From NCBI GenBank assembly GCA_022760475.1, contig JALEFZ010000095.1, positions 1 to 64,000 of the forward strand: DNA of 64,000 nt. The letters are read 5' to 3'. Shown here one piece after another: positions 1-9,028 of this stretch (positions are counted from its first letter, which is position 1; each line of letters starts with the position of its first letter). Source of the DNA: Bacteroidia bacterium (GTDB lineage Bacteria > Bacteroidota > Bacteroidia > J057). A program made the position numbers and the translations under genes. Under the pieces are notes generated by a model. That model saw only the letters and a program-made list of their open reading frames with translations, was not told the DNA's origin and ran no database searches.

Positions 1-579
1 ATCAAAGTTACTTACCCAAGGATAATGCAGAGTGTTTCGGCAAGCGTCGCTTATCAATTCAGGCCCAGGTGGAGCGTTGACGCTGGGGTAAGATTTCTGG
101 GAAGTGAATCAGGCCTGGTCGAGCTTGGCATATTGCCAGAAGCATCCCAAGAGCCAGTAGGTGAAATTGTAATCGCAGAATCAAGATTGGAAAGCAAAGA
201 GACCTACCGATTTAGCCAAAGGCAATTGGAAATACCCGTCCATGTGAATCTACACTTGAAAAGTCAAGGAAGACATCAGCTGGTTTTGTCTGCGGGGCCT
301 TCTTTGAATGCAAATCTGGTTGCGTCCGATTACTTTAGTTCGCGAGAAGCTGAAAGTGCACTGGCTCGGGAAGGGGACTTCCCAAGCTACCAATCCTGGA
401 ACTACCATATGGACTATGGGTTCAGGTACGAATACTTTTTGGGTTCTCACATGAAGCTACATGCCGGCCCACAATTCAAGCAACAGCTTACTGCTGCATT
501 TTCTGGAAGATCAGCCCCTGAACAAATGCGATTCAGGCTGGGGCTTCAGGCTGGTTTGAGCTGGAATCTGAATAGGTAA
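1..579 (+). CDS. Outer-membrane beta-barrel protein, C-terminal part
   Basis: The reading frame is open from the first base of the window, so the true start lies upstream and only about 192 codons are seen. The protein alternates short amphipathic strands with turns (VSASVAYQF, WSVDAGVRF, LEIPVHVNLHL, HQLVLSAGPSLNANL) and ends in LGLQAGLSWNLNR, the pattern of a PorT-like or OmpW-like barrel of the Bacteroidota outer membrane. There is no enzyme motif. The stop lies 1 bp from the stop of rimM on the other strand. The barrel class is well supported; its cargo or role cannot be told. The in-frame ATG at 25 is probably internal. Confidence 0.7.
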   Translation: MKVTYPRIMQSVSASVAYQFRPRWSVDAGVRFLGSESGLVELGILPEASQEPVGEIVIAESRLESKETYRFSQRQLEIPVHVNLHLKSQGRHQLVLSAGPSLNANLVASDYFSSREAESALAREGDFPSYQSWNYHMDYGFRYEYFLGSHMKLHAGPQFKQQLTAAFSGRSAPEQMRFRLGLQAGLSWNLNR

Positions 580-580
580 T

Positions 581-1126
581 TTATTCCTCTTCATCAGTTC
601 CCATATATATTTCGAGCAGGCCTTCGGGAAGGGTGACTGACAATTCTTCCTTTTCAAAATCTGCCAATCCGACAATGTGATCCGCCACAGTGATGAGGAC
701 CTCATGGCCCTTGAATTCCATGATCATGATGTCATGGATAGCGCCATCAGCAAAATCCATTATCTTACCAAGTGGTCCCAAGACTGTATCCACTACCTGA
801 AATCCAATCACTTCGAAGTAATAAAAATGTCCTTCCTCCAATTCGGGCAATTCCTCTTCAGGAAAGAGAATCGTCATACCGACCAAAGCCTCTGCTTCTG
901 GCTTGGAGTCAATACCTTCCAATTTGATTACAGATTGTTTTTCGGTCTGCACTTTCCAGTCTTCAATCACATAAGCCTGGATTCCTTGACCTTTTTTTGA
1001 TAAATGGAAAACAGGAATGTCAATGAAGTCCGACAAGTCTTGAACCGCAAATACTGCTTTGAGTTCTCCTTTCATCCCATGAGCTTTTGAAACGTAGCCC
1101 AATTCAATAAAGTCATCAGGATTCAT
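581..1126 (-). CDS. rimM: Ribosome maturation factor RimM
   Basis: RimM binds ribosomal protein S19 and helps assemble the head of the 30S subunit and process 16S rRNA. The 181-residue protein has the usual two barrels: an N-terminal RimM domain with GYVSKAHGMKGELKA and a C-terminal PRC barrel with YYFEVIGFQV, LGPLGKIMDF and IHDIMIM, closing with the family-typical VTLPEGLLEIY. I placed the start at the ATG at 1126 because homology begins at NPDDFIELGYVSKAHG; a longer frame to 1171 would run into the rpsP terminator hairpin. It follows rpsP as usual, but a hairpin terminator lies between the two genes. Confidence 0.93.
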   Translation of the reverse strand: MNPDDFIELGYVSKAHGMKGELKAVFAVQDLSDFIDIPVFHLSKKGQGIQAYVIEDWKVQTEKQSVIKLEGIDSKPEAEALVGMTILFPEEELPELEEGHFYYFEVIGFQVVDTVLGPLGKIMDFADGAIHDIMIMEFKGHEVLITVADHIVGLADFEKEELSVTLPEGLLEIYMGTDEEE

Positions 1127-1143
1127 GAATAGATAATTTGGGT

Positions 1144-1182
1144 AAAAAAAAAGCATCTTCGGAAGAACCAAAGATGCTTTTT
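1144..1182 (-). terminator. Hairpin terminator after rpsP
   Basis: A 12-bp stem, AAAAAGCATCTT paired with AAGATGCTTTTT, has an 11-nt loop. On the minus strand it is followed by a run of T, the form of a rho-independent terminator. It sits between the rpsP stop at 1199 and the rimM start at 1126. The stem is A/T-flanked on both sides, so it could also act on the plus strand. Confidence 0.75.
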
Positions 1183-1198
1183 ATATTTCTAATTCTAT

Positions 1199-1762
1199 TT
1201 ACTCTTCAGTTGGAGTTTCTTCTGCTGCAGTATCAACTGCTGGAGCTTCCTCGACTGGAGTCTCCTCCGCAGGAGCCTCTTCAACAGGAGTCTCTTCGAC
1301 AGGAGCAGCAGCAACTTCTTTGTGCTCAATTACTGGTGACTGATTTGCCTCCCCCGCATGCTCTTTCTTGACATGAGAAGGTACTGGTTCAAGTGGAGTA
1401 CCGTGGACATCCACAGAAATCACTTTCTTCTTATCCTTGCCATCTTTCTCCTCTCTCCAGCGACCGTAAATTTTGTCCATCTCATCATCGGTCTTTCCTT
1501 GTTTGATAAGGGCAAACTTCAGGGTAACACCTGTATGACGTAGCAGGTGACGAACAGTATTGGTTGGCTGTGCCCCGACCGCTAGCCATTTGATAGCTGC
1601 ATCGTGATCGACATAAACCTTGGCAGGAGTGGATACGGGATCGTAGTGTCCTAGCTTCTCGATGAATTTTCCATCACGCTTTGCTCTGGAGTCGGCTGCT
1701 ACGATCGCGTAGAATGGGGATGCTTTTCTTCCCCAGCGTTGAAGTCTCAATTTTACTGGCAT
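1199..1762 (-). CDS. rpsP: 30S ribosomal protein S16 with long acidic tail
   Basis: S16 is a core 30S protein. The N-terminal 80 residues are canonical (MPVKLRLQRWGRKASPFYAI, ADSRAKRDGKFIEKLGHYDP). S16 is usually 80-90 residues; here it is 187. After a lysine-rich linker the last 40 residues are a low-complexity repeat of VEETP, VEEAP and AEETP units, strongly acidic and without hydrophobic content. Extended, acidic S16 tails are known in Bacteroidota, so this is probably native rather than a fusion. A good promoter lies 33 bp upstream. Confidence 0.95.
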   Translation of the reverse strand: MPVKLRLQRWGRKASPFYAIVAADSRAKRDGKFIEKLGHYDPVSTPAKVYVDHDAAIKWLAVGAQPTNTVRHLLRHTGVTLKFALIKQGKTDDEMDKIYGRWREEKDGKDKKKVISVDVHGTPLEPVPSHVKKEHAGEANQSPVIEHKEVAAAPVEETPVEEAPAEETPVEEAPAVDTAAEETPTEE

Positions 1763-1794
1763 ATAACCACAAATCTTTTATAAAAAATGGTTGG

Positions 1795-1825
1795 CAAATA
1801 TAGCGAAGCTGGACTAATAATACAA
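1795..1825 (-). promoter_or_regulatory. Bacteroidota-type promoter of rpsP
   Basis: Read on the minus strand, TTG is followed by exactly 20 nt and then TATATTTG, a perfect match to the phylum consensus TTG-N19-21-TAnnTTTG recognised by its primary sigma factor. The inferred transcription start is about 25 nt before the rpsP ATG. Confidence 0.7.
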
Positions 1826-1853
1826 GTTTCTGCTAGCTCTTTGGATATAATTC

Positions 1854-2378
1854 TTATGCTCCAATTGCGGCCATCGCTTTTTTCAGCCTTTGCTGCTCAT
1901 TTCCTGTCAAAATAGTGAACCTCACTCTACTTGCCAGCAACTCATTCTTATAGATCTCAAACAACTCCTGCCTCTCTTTCAGATCAGGGTTTTCTCTCAT
2001 GGGATCAAATTCCCAAGGCAGGTCAATATCCGTCAATAAGTGAAGTTCATACGCCTCAAGCTGAATGAGACCTTGAAGTTCCTTGGAAACACTTCCATAC
2101 TTATAAGAAGACCATATTTGAATTACCAGCAGATTGGTATCACAAATGAGAAGACCATTTGCCTTTGAGAGCTGATTTTCTTCCAGGGCCAATTGCCCCT
2201 TGGCAATTGCTAATAAATCCTTCTGTTCGTATGGCCGGGCTAGATTCTCCAGGTACTCCCGTGCGAACTCCGGTACCCAAACGGTACCTAACTCCCTCGC
2301 TAACTGGGCTGCCAGGGTTGACTTTCCAGTAGATTCTGGGCCAACAATTGCAATTTTCCTAATTGTAGCTGACTTCAT
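1854..2378 (-). CDS. nadR: NadR-type ribosylnicotinamide kinase (AAA ATPase)
   Basis: The protein of 174 residues matches the kinase domain of NadR, which phosphorylates nicotinamide riboside (NR) to NMN. A Walker A loop is near the N terminus (GPESTGKST, residues 13-21), followed by VPEFAREYLE and by CDTNLLVIQIW, typical of this family. The adenylyltransferase domain of full NadR is absent, so NMN must be adenylated elsewhere. The start is the ATG at 2378, which overlaps the end of pnuC by 20 bp and implies translational coupling. With pnuC it forms an uptake-and-trap pair for NR. Confidence 0.85.
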   Translation of the reverse strand: MKSATIRKIAIVGPESTGKSTLAAQLARELGTVWVPEFAREYLENLARPYEQKDLLAIAKGQLALEENQLSKANGLLICDTNLLVIQIWSSYKYGSVSKELQGLIQLEAYELHLLTDIDLPWEFDPMRENPDLKERQELFEIYKNELLASRVRFTILTGNEQQRLKKAMAAIGA

Positions 2379-2991
2379 TTTTGGTTTTGGCTTCCCGCAT
2401 CCACACAAAAAATCCCACAATTGCCATTCCAAGGAAAACCACATACTGAATAGCAGTAAGGGTAAGCCCTTTGTAATGATAAAGAGGGATAGAAATCAAG
2501 TCCCCAATGATCCAATAAATCCAGTTTTCCACCTGCTTATTCGCCATGAACCACATTCCTACCAAAAATATGGAGGTAGTAAATCCATCAATCCAGGGAA
2601 CTGTACTATCGGTCTGGTATTCGAGGAATAAGGAAAATAGGGGAAATGATACCAGAAGAATAAGCACTCCAATCAGGTTATTTTTGTTCCCTGCCCAGCT
2701 GATGGGCAATTCGTTTTCTGCGGAATTTCCTTTTGACCAATTGTACCAACCATAGATGCTCATCGCAAAGTAATAGGCATTGATTCCCATATCCCCATAT
2801 AAGCCAAATTGATATAAAAGGAATACAAAAATACCTGTAGAGATGATCCCCGTAGGGTAAACCAGAATATTGCCATAAAGGGCAAAAAATACAGATGCCA
2901 AGCCCAGTGCTACTCCGGTTGCTTCCAGGGCAATCTGAATCCACGAATAGGTTTCGTAGGGTCCAAAGAGGATGTCAACTATGCTTTCCAT
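2359..2991 (-). CDS. pnuC: Nicotinamide riboside transporter PnuC
   Basis: PnuC lets NR diffuse through the inner membrane; phosphorylation inside drives accumulation. The 210-residue protein has about seven hydrophobic segments, the YPTGIISTGIF region and the conserved WIYWIIGDLISIPLY near the end of the membrane core. Length matches the family. It starts 2 bp after the DUF423 stop and overlaps the kinase gene, so DUF423-pnuC-nadR reads as one operon. Relatives carry thiamine or riboflavin (PnuT, PnuX), but the neighbouring NadR-type kinase argues for NR. Confidence 0.92.
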   Translation of the reverse strand: MESIVDILFGPYETYSWIQIALEATGVALGLASVFFALYGNILVYPTGIISTGIFVFLLYQFGLYGDMGINAYYFAMSIYGWYNWSKGNSAENELPISWAGNKNNLIGVLILLVSFPLFSLFLEYQTDSTVPWIDGFTTSIFLVGMWFMANKQVENWIYWIIGDLISIPLYHYKGLTLTAIQYVVFLGMAIVGFFVWMREAKTKNEVSYN

Positions 2992-2993
2992 AT

Positions 2994-3365
2994 TTACTTT
3001 CTAAAGGCAGAAAGGAGGAGTACCCCCCATCCAATGATCAAAAATACCCCGCCAATGGGAGTGATGATGCCTACTTTAAGGCTGGTCAGCACCAGCAAAT
3101 AAATGGAACCGGAGAATAACAAAGTCCCGATGCCCCACATGAATAGGACAGTTCTCATTCCTTTTAATGTGGTGGAGTGGATCAAAAGGCCAAGAATCAA
3201 AAAGGCCATGGCATGGTACATCTGAAAACGAACAGCGGTCTCAAATGAGTCCAATTGTGAGGGTTCCAATACCTCTTTAAGGGCGTGTGCTCCCATGGCT
3301 CCGGCAATGACTCCGGAGAGTCCCAAAAATGCCCCAATGGCTATGCTTATCCTGCTTAAGTTCAT
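2994..3365 (-). CDS. DUF423 family small membrane protein
   Basis: A 123-residue inner-membrane protein with four hydrophobic segments. The N-terminal GAFLGLSGVIAGAMGAHALK and the FQMYHAMAFLILGL segment are typical of DUF423 (YgdD-like) proteins. The molecular function of this family is unknown. It is the first gene of the pnuC-nadR operon, 2 bp ahead of pnuC, so a link to NAD precursor uptake is possible but only inferred from position. Confidence 0.85.
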   Translation of the reverse strand: MNLSRISIAIGAFLGLSGVIAGAMGAHALKEVLEPSQLDSFETAVRFQMYHAMAFLILGLLIHSTTLKGMRTVLFMWGIGTLLFSGSIYLLVLTSLKVGIITPIGGVFLIIGWGVLLLSAFRK

Positions 3366-3495
3366 TGCTTCTTTTTTATTTCAACAGGCAAATATCAACT
3401 TTTTAACAGAAAGCCGTAAACTTTGATTAAGAAGCTGATCCTTTTTTGATAAATTCACTTGCTGAAACCACTTAAAATTCCAAGCATTTTCCGAC

Positions 3496-4095
3496 ATGAA
3501 AATCAGATATAATGCACCTACAACCCTGAATTTCACTTTCATATGTGTGGTCATTCTGGGAATTCAATCCATTTTCTTCCCATTTGATGCTGACGGAACC
3601 AAGGGTGTCATGCAATACTTCACCGTTCCGCCTTATGCGGATTTCACCAATCCTATCTGGTATTTTCAGTTATTTTCTCATGTAATGGGTCATGCAAACT
3701 GGAACCACCTTTACGGCAACTTTGGAGTCATTTTGCTGATTGGCCCAATTTTAGAAGAAAAGTACGGCTCTAGGAACCTTGCCATTATGATCCTTATCAC
3801 GGCCTTGGTTACAGGTATCCTGAATGTGGTTTTCTTTAGCACAGGATTACTCGGAGCCAGTGGAGTTCTGTTCATGATGATTGTACTCGCCTCCTTTACC
3901 CAATCAAAAGGAGGTATTCCACTTACATTCATTCTTGTTGTGCTACTTTACTTGGGGAGAGAGATTTATAACATCTTTCAGGACGATCAGGTCTCACAAT
4001 TTGCTCACCTGGTTGGAGGTATATTAGGTGGCCTATTTGGCTTCTTTTTGCAAGGTGGCAGTGTATCGGTCCCCAAAGCAGAGCGCAAAAAGTAA
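3496..4095 (+). CDS. Rhomboid family intramembrane serine protease
   Basis: Rhomboids cleave transmembrane substrates inside the lipid bilayer. The 199-residue protein has six membrane segments. The catalytic serine lies in LLGASGVLF (Ser122) and the histidine in FAHLVGGILGG (His171); the conserved HLYGN (His71, Asn75) is also present. These are the residues expected of an active rhomboid. The gene is monocistronic, pointing away from the DUF423 operon and converging with the subtilase. The substrate cannot be told. Confidence 0.88.
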   Translation: MKIRYNAPTTLNFTFICVVILGIQSIFFPFDADGTKGVMQYFTVPPYADFTNPIWYFQLFSHVMGHANWNHLYGNFGVILLIGPILEEKYGSRNLAIMILITALVTGILNVVFFSTGLLGASGVLFMMIVLASFTQSKGGIPLTFILVVLLYLGREIYNIFQDDQVSQFAHLVGGILGGLFGFFLQGGSVSVPKAERKK

Positions 4096-4102
4096 GCTTG
4101 TT

Positions 4103-7100
4103 CTAGTTTTTTACCAGTTTTTCCCAATGAGTTTTTCCTGCATACCGGATTCTAAGAAAATAGATTCCAGGGTCCAGGTGATGGGCATCTACCTGCGCTT
4201 TTTGGCGTCCGGTTTTTGCTGCGCTAATGGCCTTCCCACTTAAGTCGAAAAGGACATACTCAAAGGAGGTAGGTATTTCGCTTTGGATGTACCATTTTTC
4301 ACGGCTTGGGTTGGGATAAATGTTGAAAGTTTCCTTCCATCTGCCTCCATTAGAATTTCCTTCCGAAATGTCGAGGGTATAGTCTTCCACTTCCCCAAAG
4401 GAGAAAGCTCCACATGGTTCAGGTAGGCTGTCTCTTCTCAGGATAATTCTCATTCTGCTTTGCCCAAGGTTCGCTGAAGCCGGTACTTTTGCAATGATTG
4501 ACAGGGTGTCCAATTCTGCGAGGAAAGTATCTACCCAGAGCTCGGCATTTTCAAGAATGGTATTTTGGTTCCAGTCTGTCCATATTCTTAAGAACCCCTC
4601 TTGAGGCAAAAGGCTACGAGGTATTACCCTTAGATCGACATTTTCACCTCTTTTCAAGAAAATACTGTTGGGGAAAAATTCATAGCCTGTTGGATTGAAA
4701 GCTGAAATATTGGAAGTGGTGTCTATATCAACCTGTTCTATCCACTCTGCACCAATACCTGCGGAAAAGGCTTCGCAATAAAGGTCATTTCCCTCCTTTA
4801 GGTTGACACAATAATCTTCAACTTCTCCATTATCAAATATCCCACAGGCCTCCGGAACCGTCATTTGATTGAAGCCAGCCCACCGCATGGCGACCCTCAT
4901 CCTGGCAATGCCTGGCATGGTTCCAGGAGGGATTCTTAGGGTATCCAGGATACCTCCCTGGGCAGCAGCGGGATCAATAAGTAATTCTGTAGAATCAAAA
5001 TTACCGTCATAATTAAAGTCAATCCAAACCCTCCATTTTTCCGTAAAAGTTCCCCCATTATAGCCTGGACTCATGAAGAAATTATAGGCTGAATCAATGA
5101 GTAAACTGAATATCTCTCCTGTAAAATTACCGTAACCACCATTTATCCCTGATTGAAGGGCAATGTTACCCACATGAAGGGAATCGATCCATTCTAATCC
5201 TGTATTTCCCCCTTCTGCCTGACAATAAACAAAATCTGTACAACCGCCACATCCCAGGGTAGTTGCGGTGAGATTGAGGGTATCAAGTGCTTCACGATCA
5301 CAGACAGACCAAGCCCTGATTTCATAGGTGGTGCAGGGATCAAGGCCTGAAATAAGCAATGCAGTATCACTTGTGCTATCATTTATCCAAACCATACTTC
5401 CTTGCTCCCGATAGTCAATTCGGTACAATTGGGATGTTTCAAGTCTACCCCAGCTCATGCTAAGGCTTGCGGCTGTTTTCATGGGAAAGAAAATGCTTTC
5501 CGGGGCCTTACAACAGCCAAGGGTTCGAGCCTCATTTAGGGGAGTATAGGAGGACCAGCCAGATCCACAACTACTCGCTACCTGCCATTCATACACCGTA
5601 CATGGCAAAAGTAATTGCAAGGCAGTATCTGTCCCGCTAACAATAAGGCTATCTGCCCAAAGGCCATTACCCTTTTCTCTGTATCTAATTTTTGAGAGGA
5701 GACTATCAGCATACCTCTGCCAGGAAAAAGATATCGAAGAATCGGAAGTTGCTTGCCCTAATGGACGAAAGGGGGAAACACAGTCATTAGGAATGAAATT
5801 ACAACTATCAATGATAAAGGAAACAGCATTGAAGGCATTCAATCTCCCCTTACTTCGGACAGCAGCCAGGAGGGAGGGCTTTTGATCCACTCCCTGAAGC
5901 AAATAATCCTTAATCAAAAGTGCGGTTTCAACAGGTTTGTTGAGGTAATCGGAAGCCAAGCCAGGACATGCTCCCCCCAACATCAATGGGATAACACCAG
6001 CCACGACGGGAGCAGCAAAGGAGGTACCAGCAGCGGTGCTATATGAATTTCCAAGAAAGGTAGTTAAAATTCCATTTCCAGGGGCTCCAATGTCAATGGA
6101 GATGGGCCCAAAGGCAGCACCACCAACTTTTTGATCCTGTATGTCAGTACTTGTAACCGTAATTAGGAATTCGCTTGTACATGCCGTCGGGATATCTCCT
6201 ACCTGATCCACATTGAGGTTGGCATTGGCTGTAGCAGCTACCGAAAGAATCCCTGCTTCCCCCAGGACATCATAAATTCCACACCAAATTGGAAAATTTG
6301 CCGGATTGCCTCGGTTGATTCCAAAAGAGGCATTGGTGGCTACAACAAATGCGCCTTTGGCTCCCCTGCTTGCCTCATAAAGAAGGCGTTGGTTGAGGAT
6401 GTAATCATAGGCCAATACGACCGTTGCCTCGCTGGCTGATAGCCCCATGATTGGCATGACTGCTGTTCGCCATCCCACTCCTGCGATGCCTATTTGATTG
6501 TCTGATATGGCACCAATGATGCCTGCTACTTCGGTTCCATGTGCAGCAGGCTGTATTTGTCCATTGTTTTGGTAAGCATTCCACCCATCATAGTCATCTA
6601 CATAGCCGTTTTGGTCATCGTCAATGCCATTGTTAGGAATCTCAGCACGGTTTTTCCAATAGTGAATATCCTCATGCCCCAGGAAAAAACCATCATCGAT
6701 CACGGCAACCACCATGGTATCTCCCAGAACGGTGGTTCCCCCCAGACTGAGGTCCCATGCTTCTGGCGCATCTATGTCTGCATCTGCTATACCTCCAGCC
6801 TGGCCAGTATTGTCTAAGGCCCATTGGTTACCAAAAAGGGAGTCTTGCGGAAAAGTAGCCTGACTTTCACGTAGCTCTACTTTGTGGTTAAACTGAGCGG
6901 CATATACTGAATTGTGTTTCTTTAGTTTGCCAAGAACTGCCTTGGGCTTTACAGATTCCTCTACTCCCAAAAGGTAAATATTCATCCTCCTGGAAAGGGT
7001 ATTTTTGAGCCTAAATGGAATTCCAGGGCTTTTCTTGACAAAATCTTCCCATTTTTCGCCTTCATTCAACTGGATAATTATTTCCCCATCCACGATCTCC

Positions 7101-7168
7101 TGTGCCAATAATTCATGCTGCGGAAGGATAGATATGAGTATAAATAAGAAAATCAGAAATCTATTCAT
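4103..7168 (-). CDS. Secreted subtilisin-like (S8) protease with T9SS sorting domain
   Basis: A 1021-residue exported serine protease. A signal peptide (MNRFLIFLFILISIL to LLAQ) is followed by a short propeptide and an S8 domain with the full triad: Asp158 in VAVIDDG, His210 in AHGTEVAG and Ser383 in GTSFAAPVVAG. Two fibronectin-III-like segments rich in Cys follow, then two GEVED domains (GEVEDYCVNL, GEVEDYTLDI) and a C-terminal T9SS type A domain (IYPNPSREKW to HWEKLVKN). It should be exported through the outer membrane and attached or released by the T9SS. I took the ATG at 7168, directly before the signal peptide, over a TTG 28 codons upstream. It converges on the rhomboid gene 7 bp away. 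Confidence 0.93.
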   Translation of the reverse strand: MNRFLIFLFILISILPQHELLAQEIVDGEIIIQLNEGEKWEDFVKKSPGIPFRLKNTLSRRMNIYLLGVEESVKPKAVLGKLKKHNSVYAAQFNHKVELRESQATFPQDSLFGNQWALDNTGQAGGIADADIDAPEAWDLSLGGTTVLGDTMVVAVIDDGFFLGHEDIHYWKNRAEIPNNGIDDDQNGYVDDYDGWNAYQNNGQIQPAAHGTEVAGIIGAISDNQIGIAGVGWRTAVMPIMGLSASEATVVLAYDYILNQRLLYEASRGAKGAFVVATNASFGINRGNPANFPIWCGIYDVLGEAGILSVAATANANLNVDQVGDIPTACTSEFLITVTSTDIQDQKVGGAAFGPISIDIGAPGNGILTTFLGNSYSTAAGTSFAAPVVAGVIPLMLGGACPGLASDYLNKPVETALLIKDYLLQGVDQKPSLLAAVRSKGRLNAFNAVSFIIDSCNFIPNDCVSPFRPLGQATSDSSISFSWQRYADSLLSKIRYREKGNGLWADSLIVSGTDTALQLLLPCTVYEWQVASSCGSGWSSYTPLNEARTLGCCKAPESIFFPMKTAASLSMSWGRLETSQLYRIDYREQGSMVWINDSTSDTALLISGLDPCTTYEIRAWSVCDREALDTLNLTATTLGCGGCTDFVYCQAEGGNTGLEWIDSLHVGNIALQSGINGGYGNFTGEIFSLLIDSAYNFFMSPGYNGGTFTEKWRVWIDFNYDGNFDSTELLIDPAAAQGGILDTLRIPPGTMPGIARMRVAMRWAGFNQMTVPEACGIFDNGEVEDYCVNLKEGNDLYCEAFSAGIGAEWIEQVDIDTTSNISAFNPTGYEFFPNSIFLKRGENVDLRVIPRSLLPQEGFLRIWTDWNQNTILENAELWVDTFLAELDTLSIIAKVPASANLGQSRMRIILRRDSLPEPCGAFSFGEVEDYTLDISEGNSNGGRWKETFNIYPNPSREKWYIQSEIPTSFEYVLFDLSGKAISAAKTGRQKAQVDAHHLDPGIYFLRIRYAGKTHWEKLVKN

Positions 7169-7270
7169 GTAACATTCGGCTTCTATAATTGAAAGGAATT
7201 TAGGATAAATGGGCCATTGAAAAAATATCATTTTTCGCCACCTCCATTTCAATTGAAAAGTAGTTAGCTG

Positions 7271-8233
7271 TCATTTAAACTCATGCTGTGCACGGGTAAG
7301 GCGGTCATTTATGGCTGGCCCAAGACCTATTGCAGGGAGTTTTTCAGTCAGGATGGTATCAAAATCGGCCTTGTCAATATTGCGGAGATAGGCAAAAAGG
7401 TTTGCTGCCGCCTCATTCAAATCCCCTTTGGGGCTAAGGATAAACTGTTGTTGCAGGGGAATTTCGGCTACAGCTGAGTCAAAACGTAGGATGGCAGTCT
7501 TTTCTGAAGCATGTCTTTCCCAAAGTTCTTCAATCTTCCCCAAAAATAATTTTGCCTCTGGGGCATAATGGCTTTTGAGTTGGCCACTGCTTTGGGGGCT
7601 TTCTTTGAGTTTGATGGGCAAAATGGGGCCAACCACTTCCTCAATTTTTTCGAGGGAAAGGCCACCAAGTCTATATAAGCGCAGGCTGCCATCGGCTTCT
7701 AGGCCTATGATGGTGGACTCCAAACCAACGATGCTTTTGCCACCGTCAAGGATATATGGAATGGACTCCCCCAATTGCTCGGCCACATGCCTCGCAGTAG
7801 TCGGGCTGATATACCCTGAGGGATTTGCGCTGGGTGCGGCAAGGGGGAAATCCAGTTTGGCCAATAGCTTTAGCGTCAAAAAATTTCGAGGAATCCTTAT
7901 CGCAACCCGCGAATTCCCTGCTGTCAGAAGATCCGGGACAGCAGGAGTTTTAGGCAAAAGCATGGTAAGGGGTCCCGGCCAGAATGTATTCGCCAGTTTT
8001 TGCATCAGAGGAGGAAAGTGAGTAGCAAACTGGGGAATCTTGGCCGGATGGTCTGTGTGGAGGATGAGGGGATTGAACATGGGCCGCTTTTTGACATCAA
8101 AAATTTTGGCAATTGCCATGGAGTCAAGTGCATTTCCAGCAAGGCCATAAACCGTTTCGGTAGGAATACCTACAACTTCTCCCTTTCTTAACCACTCTGC
8201 GGCCTTTTCTACTTCTTTCCCAATTTCAACCAT
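7271..8233 (-). CDS. sua5: Threonylcarbamoyl-AMP synthase, long Sua5 form
   Basis: Makes threonylcarbamoyl-AMP from threonine, bicarbonate and ATP for the t6A37 modification of ANN-decoding tRNAs. The YrdC domain covers about residues 5-205 (GIPTETVYGLAGNA, DVKKRPMFNPL, PSANPSG). A linker and a C-terminal Sua5 domain follow (SSGQLKSHYAPEAKL, AIGLGPAINDRLTRA). At 320 residues this is the long Sua5 form, not the short TsaC. Its ATG overlaps the rpiA stop in a TAATG junction, so translation is coupled to rpiA. Confidence 0.92.
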   Translation of the reverse strand: MVEIGKEVEKAAEWLRKGEVVGIPTETVYGLAGNALDSMAIAKIFDVKKRPMFNPLILHTDHPAKIPQFATHFPPLMQKLANTFWPGPLTMLLPKTPAVPDLLTAGNSRVAIRIPRNFLTLKLLAKLDFPLAAPSANPSGYISPTTARHVAEQLGESIPYILDGGKSIVGLESTIIGLEADGSLRLYRLGGLSLEKIEEVVGPILPIKLKESPQSSGQLKSHYAPEAKLFLGKIEELWERHASEKTAILRFDSAVAEIPLQQQFILSPKGDLNEAAANLFAYLRNIDKADFDTILTEKLPAIGLGPAINDRLTRAQHEFK

Positions 8234-8904
8234 TACTTACTGAATATCTGAACATTACCTTCATTATCCGCCATAATTACTTCAGAAGCCATGTCTATAA
8301 AAAGGCCAGTTTCTACTACCCCAAGCATGGATTTGAGTTCCTCATGTAGACTTGCAGGGTCATGGATCTCCCCTACATGGCAGTCCAAAATGTAGTTTGA
8401 ATTATCAGTGATGAAGGCTTCTTCTCCCTCCATCCTCAAAATCGGATTCAATCTTAATGCTTTGAGTCTTTCAAATGTGATTTCCCAGCCAAACCTTACC
8501 ACCTCAATGGGCAGAGGAAACTTTCCAAGTACATTGACCTGTTTGCGGGCATCGGTAATTACAATCAGCTTCCGTGAAATAGATGCGACCAATTTCTCTC
8601 GCAGTAAGGCTCCTCCCCCACCCTTGATCAATTGCAAGTCTGGATTGAATTCATCAGCGCCATCAATTGTCAAGTCCAGGTCTTGAACTTCTTCAAAAGT
8701 TGCCAACTTAATGCCTTGTTCTTGAGCGAGTTCTTCAGTAGCCCTGGAGGTAGGGATGCCTATGATGTCCAGCCCTTCGTTGCGCACTCTTTCGCCCAGT
8801 TTCATAACCATAAAGTAGGCCGTAGATCCCGTACCGAGGCCTACCTTCATTCCATTTTGAACATATTCAGACGCTTTCTCTCCTACGATCTGTTTTGGAT
8901 TCAT
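8233..8904 (-). CDS. rpiA: Ribose-5-phosphate isomerase A
   Basis: Interconverts ribose 5-phosphate and ribulose 5-phosphate in the pentose phosphate pathway. All family blocks are present in 223 residues: GLGTGSTAYFM for phosphate binding, GIPTSRATEELA, TIDGADEFNP with the catalytic acid, and KGGGGALLREKLVAS. Its stop overlaps the start of sua5. No hairpin separates the two genes, so they form a two-gene operon with rpiA first. Confidence 0.96.
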   Translation of the reverse strand: MNPKQIVGEKASEYVQNGMKVGLGTGSTAYFMVMKLGERVRNEGLDIIGIPTSRATEELAQEQGIKLATFEEVQDLDLTIDGADEFNPDLQLIKGGGGALLREKLVASISRKLIVITDARKQVNVLGKFPLPIEVVRFGWEITFERLKALRLNPILRMEGEEAFITDNSNYILDCHVGEIHDPASLHEELKSMLGVVETGLFIDMASEVIMADNEGNVQIFSK

Positions 8905-9028
8905 TCAGCAATTTTTTGCAAATCTAAGGAATACCGACCAAGGAATCGCCTTTTTTGATCTGGAAATTGAGTTTTTGAGAGCTTGTAGAAAGTAACCAAA
9001 TGACGAAAGAATTCTTCAGTGTGCCTCT

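Noticed and set aside
1138-1371. Plus-strand Gln/Leu-rich frame over the rpsP tail
   Set aside because: It is the antisense of the repetitive acidic S16 tail.
8913-8920. TAGATTTG box on the minus strand before rpiA
   Set aside because: It fits the -7 consensus but lies too close to the ATG and lacks a TTG at the right distance.
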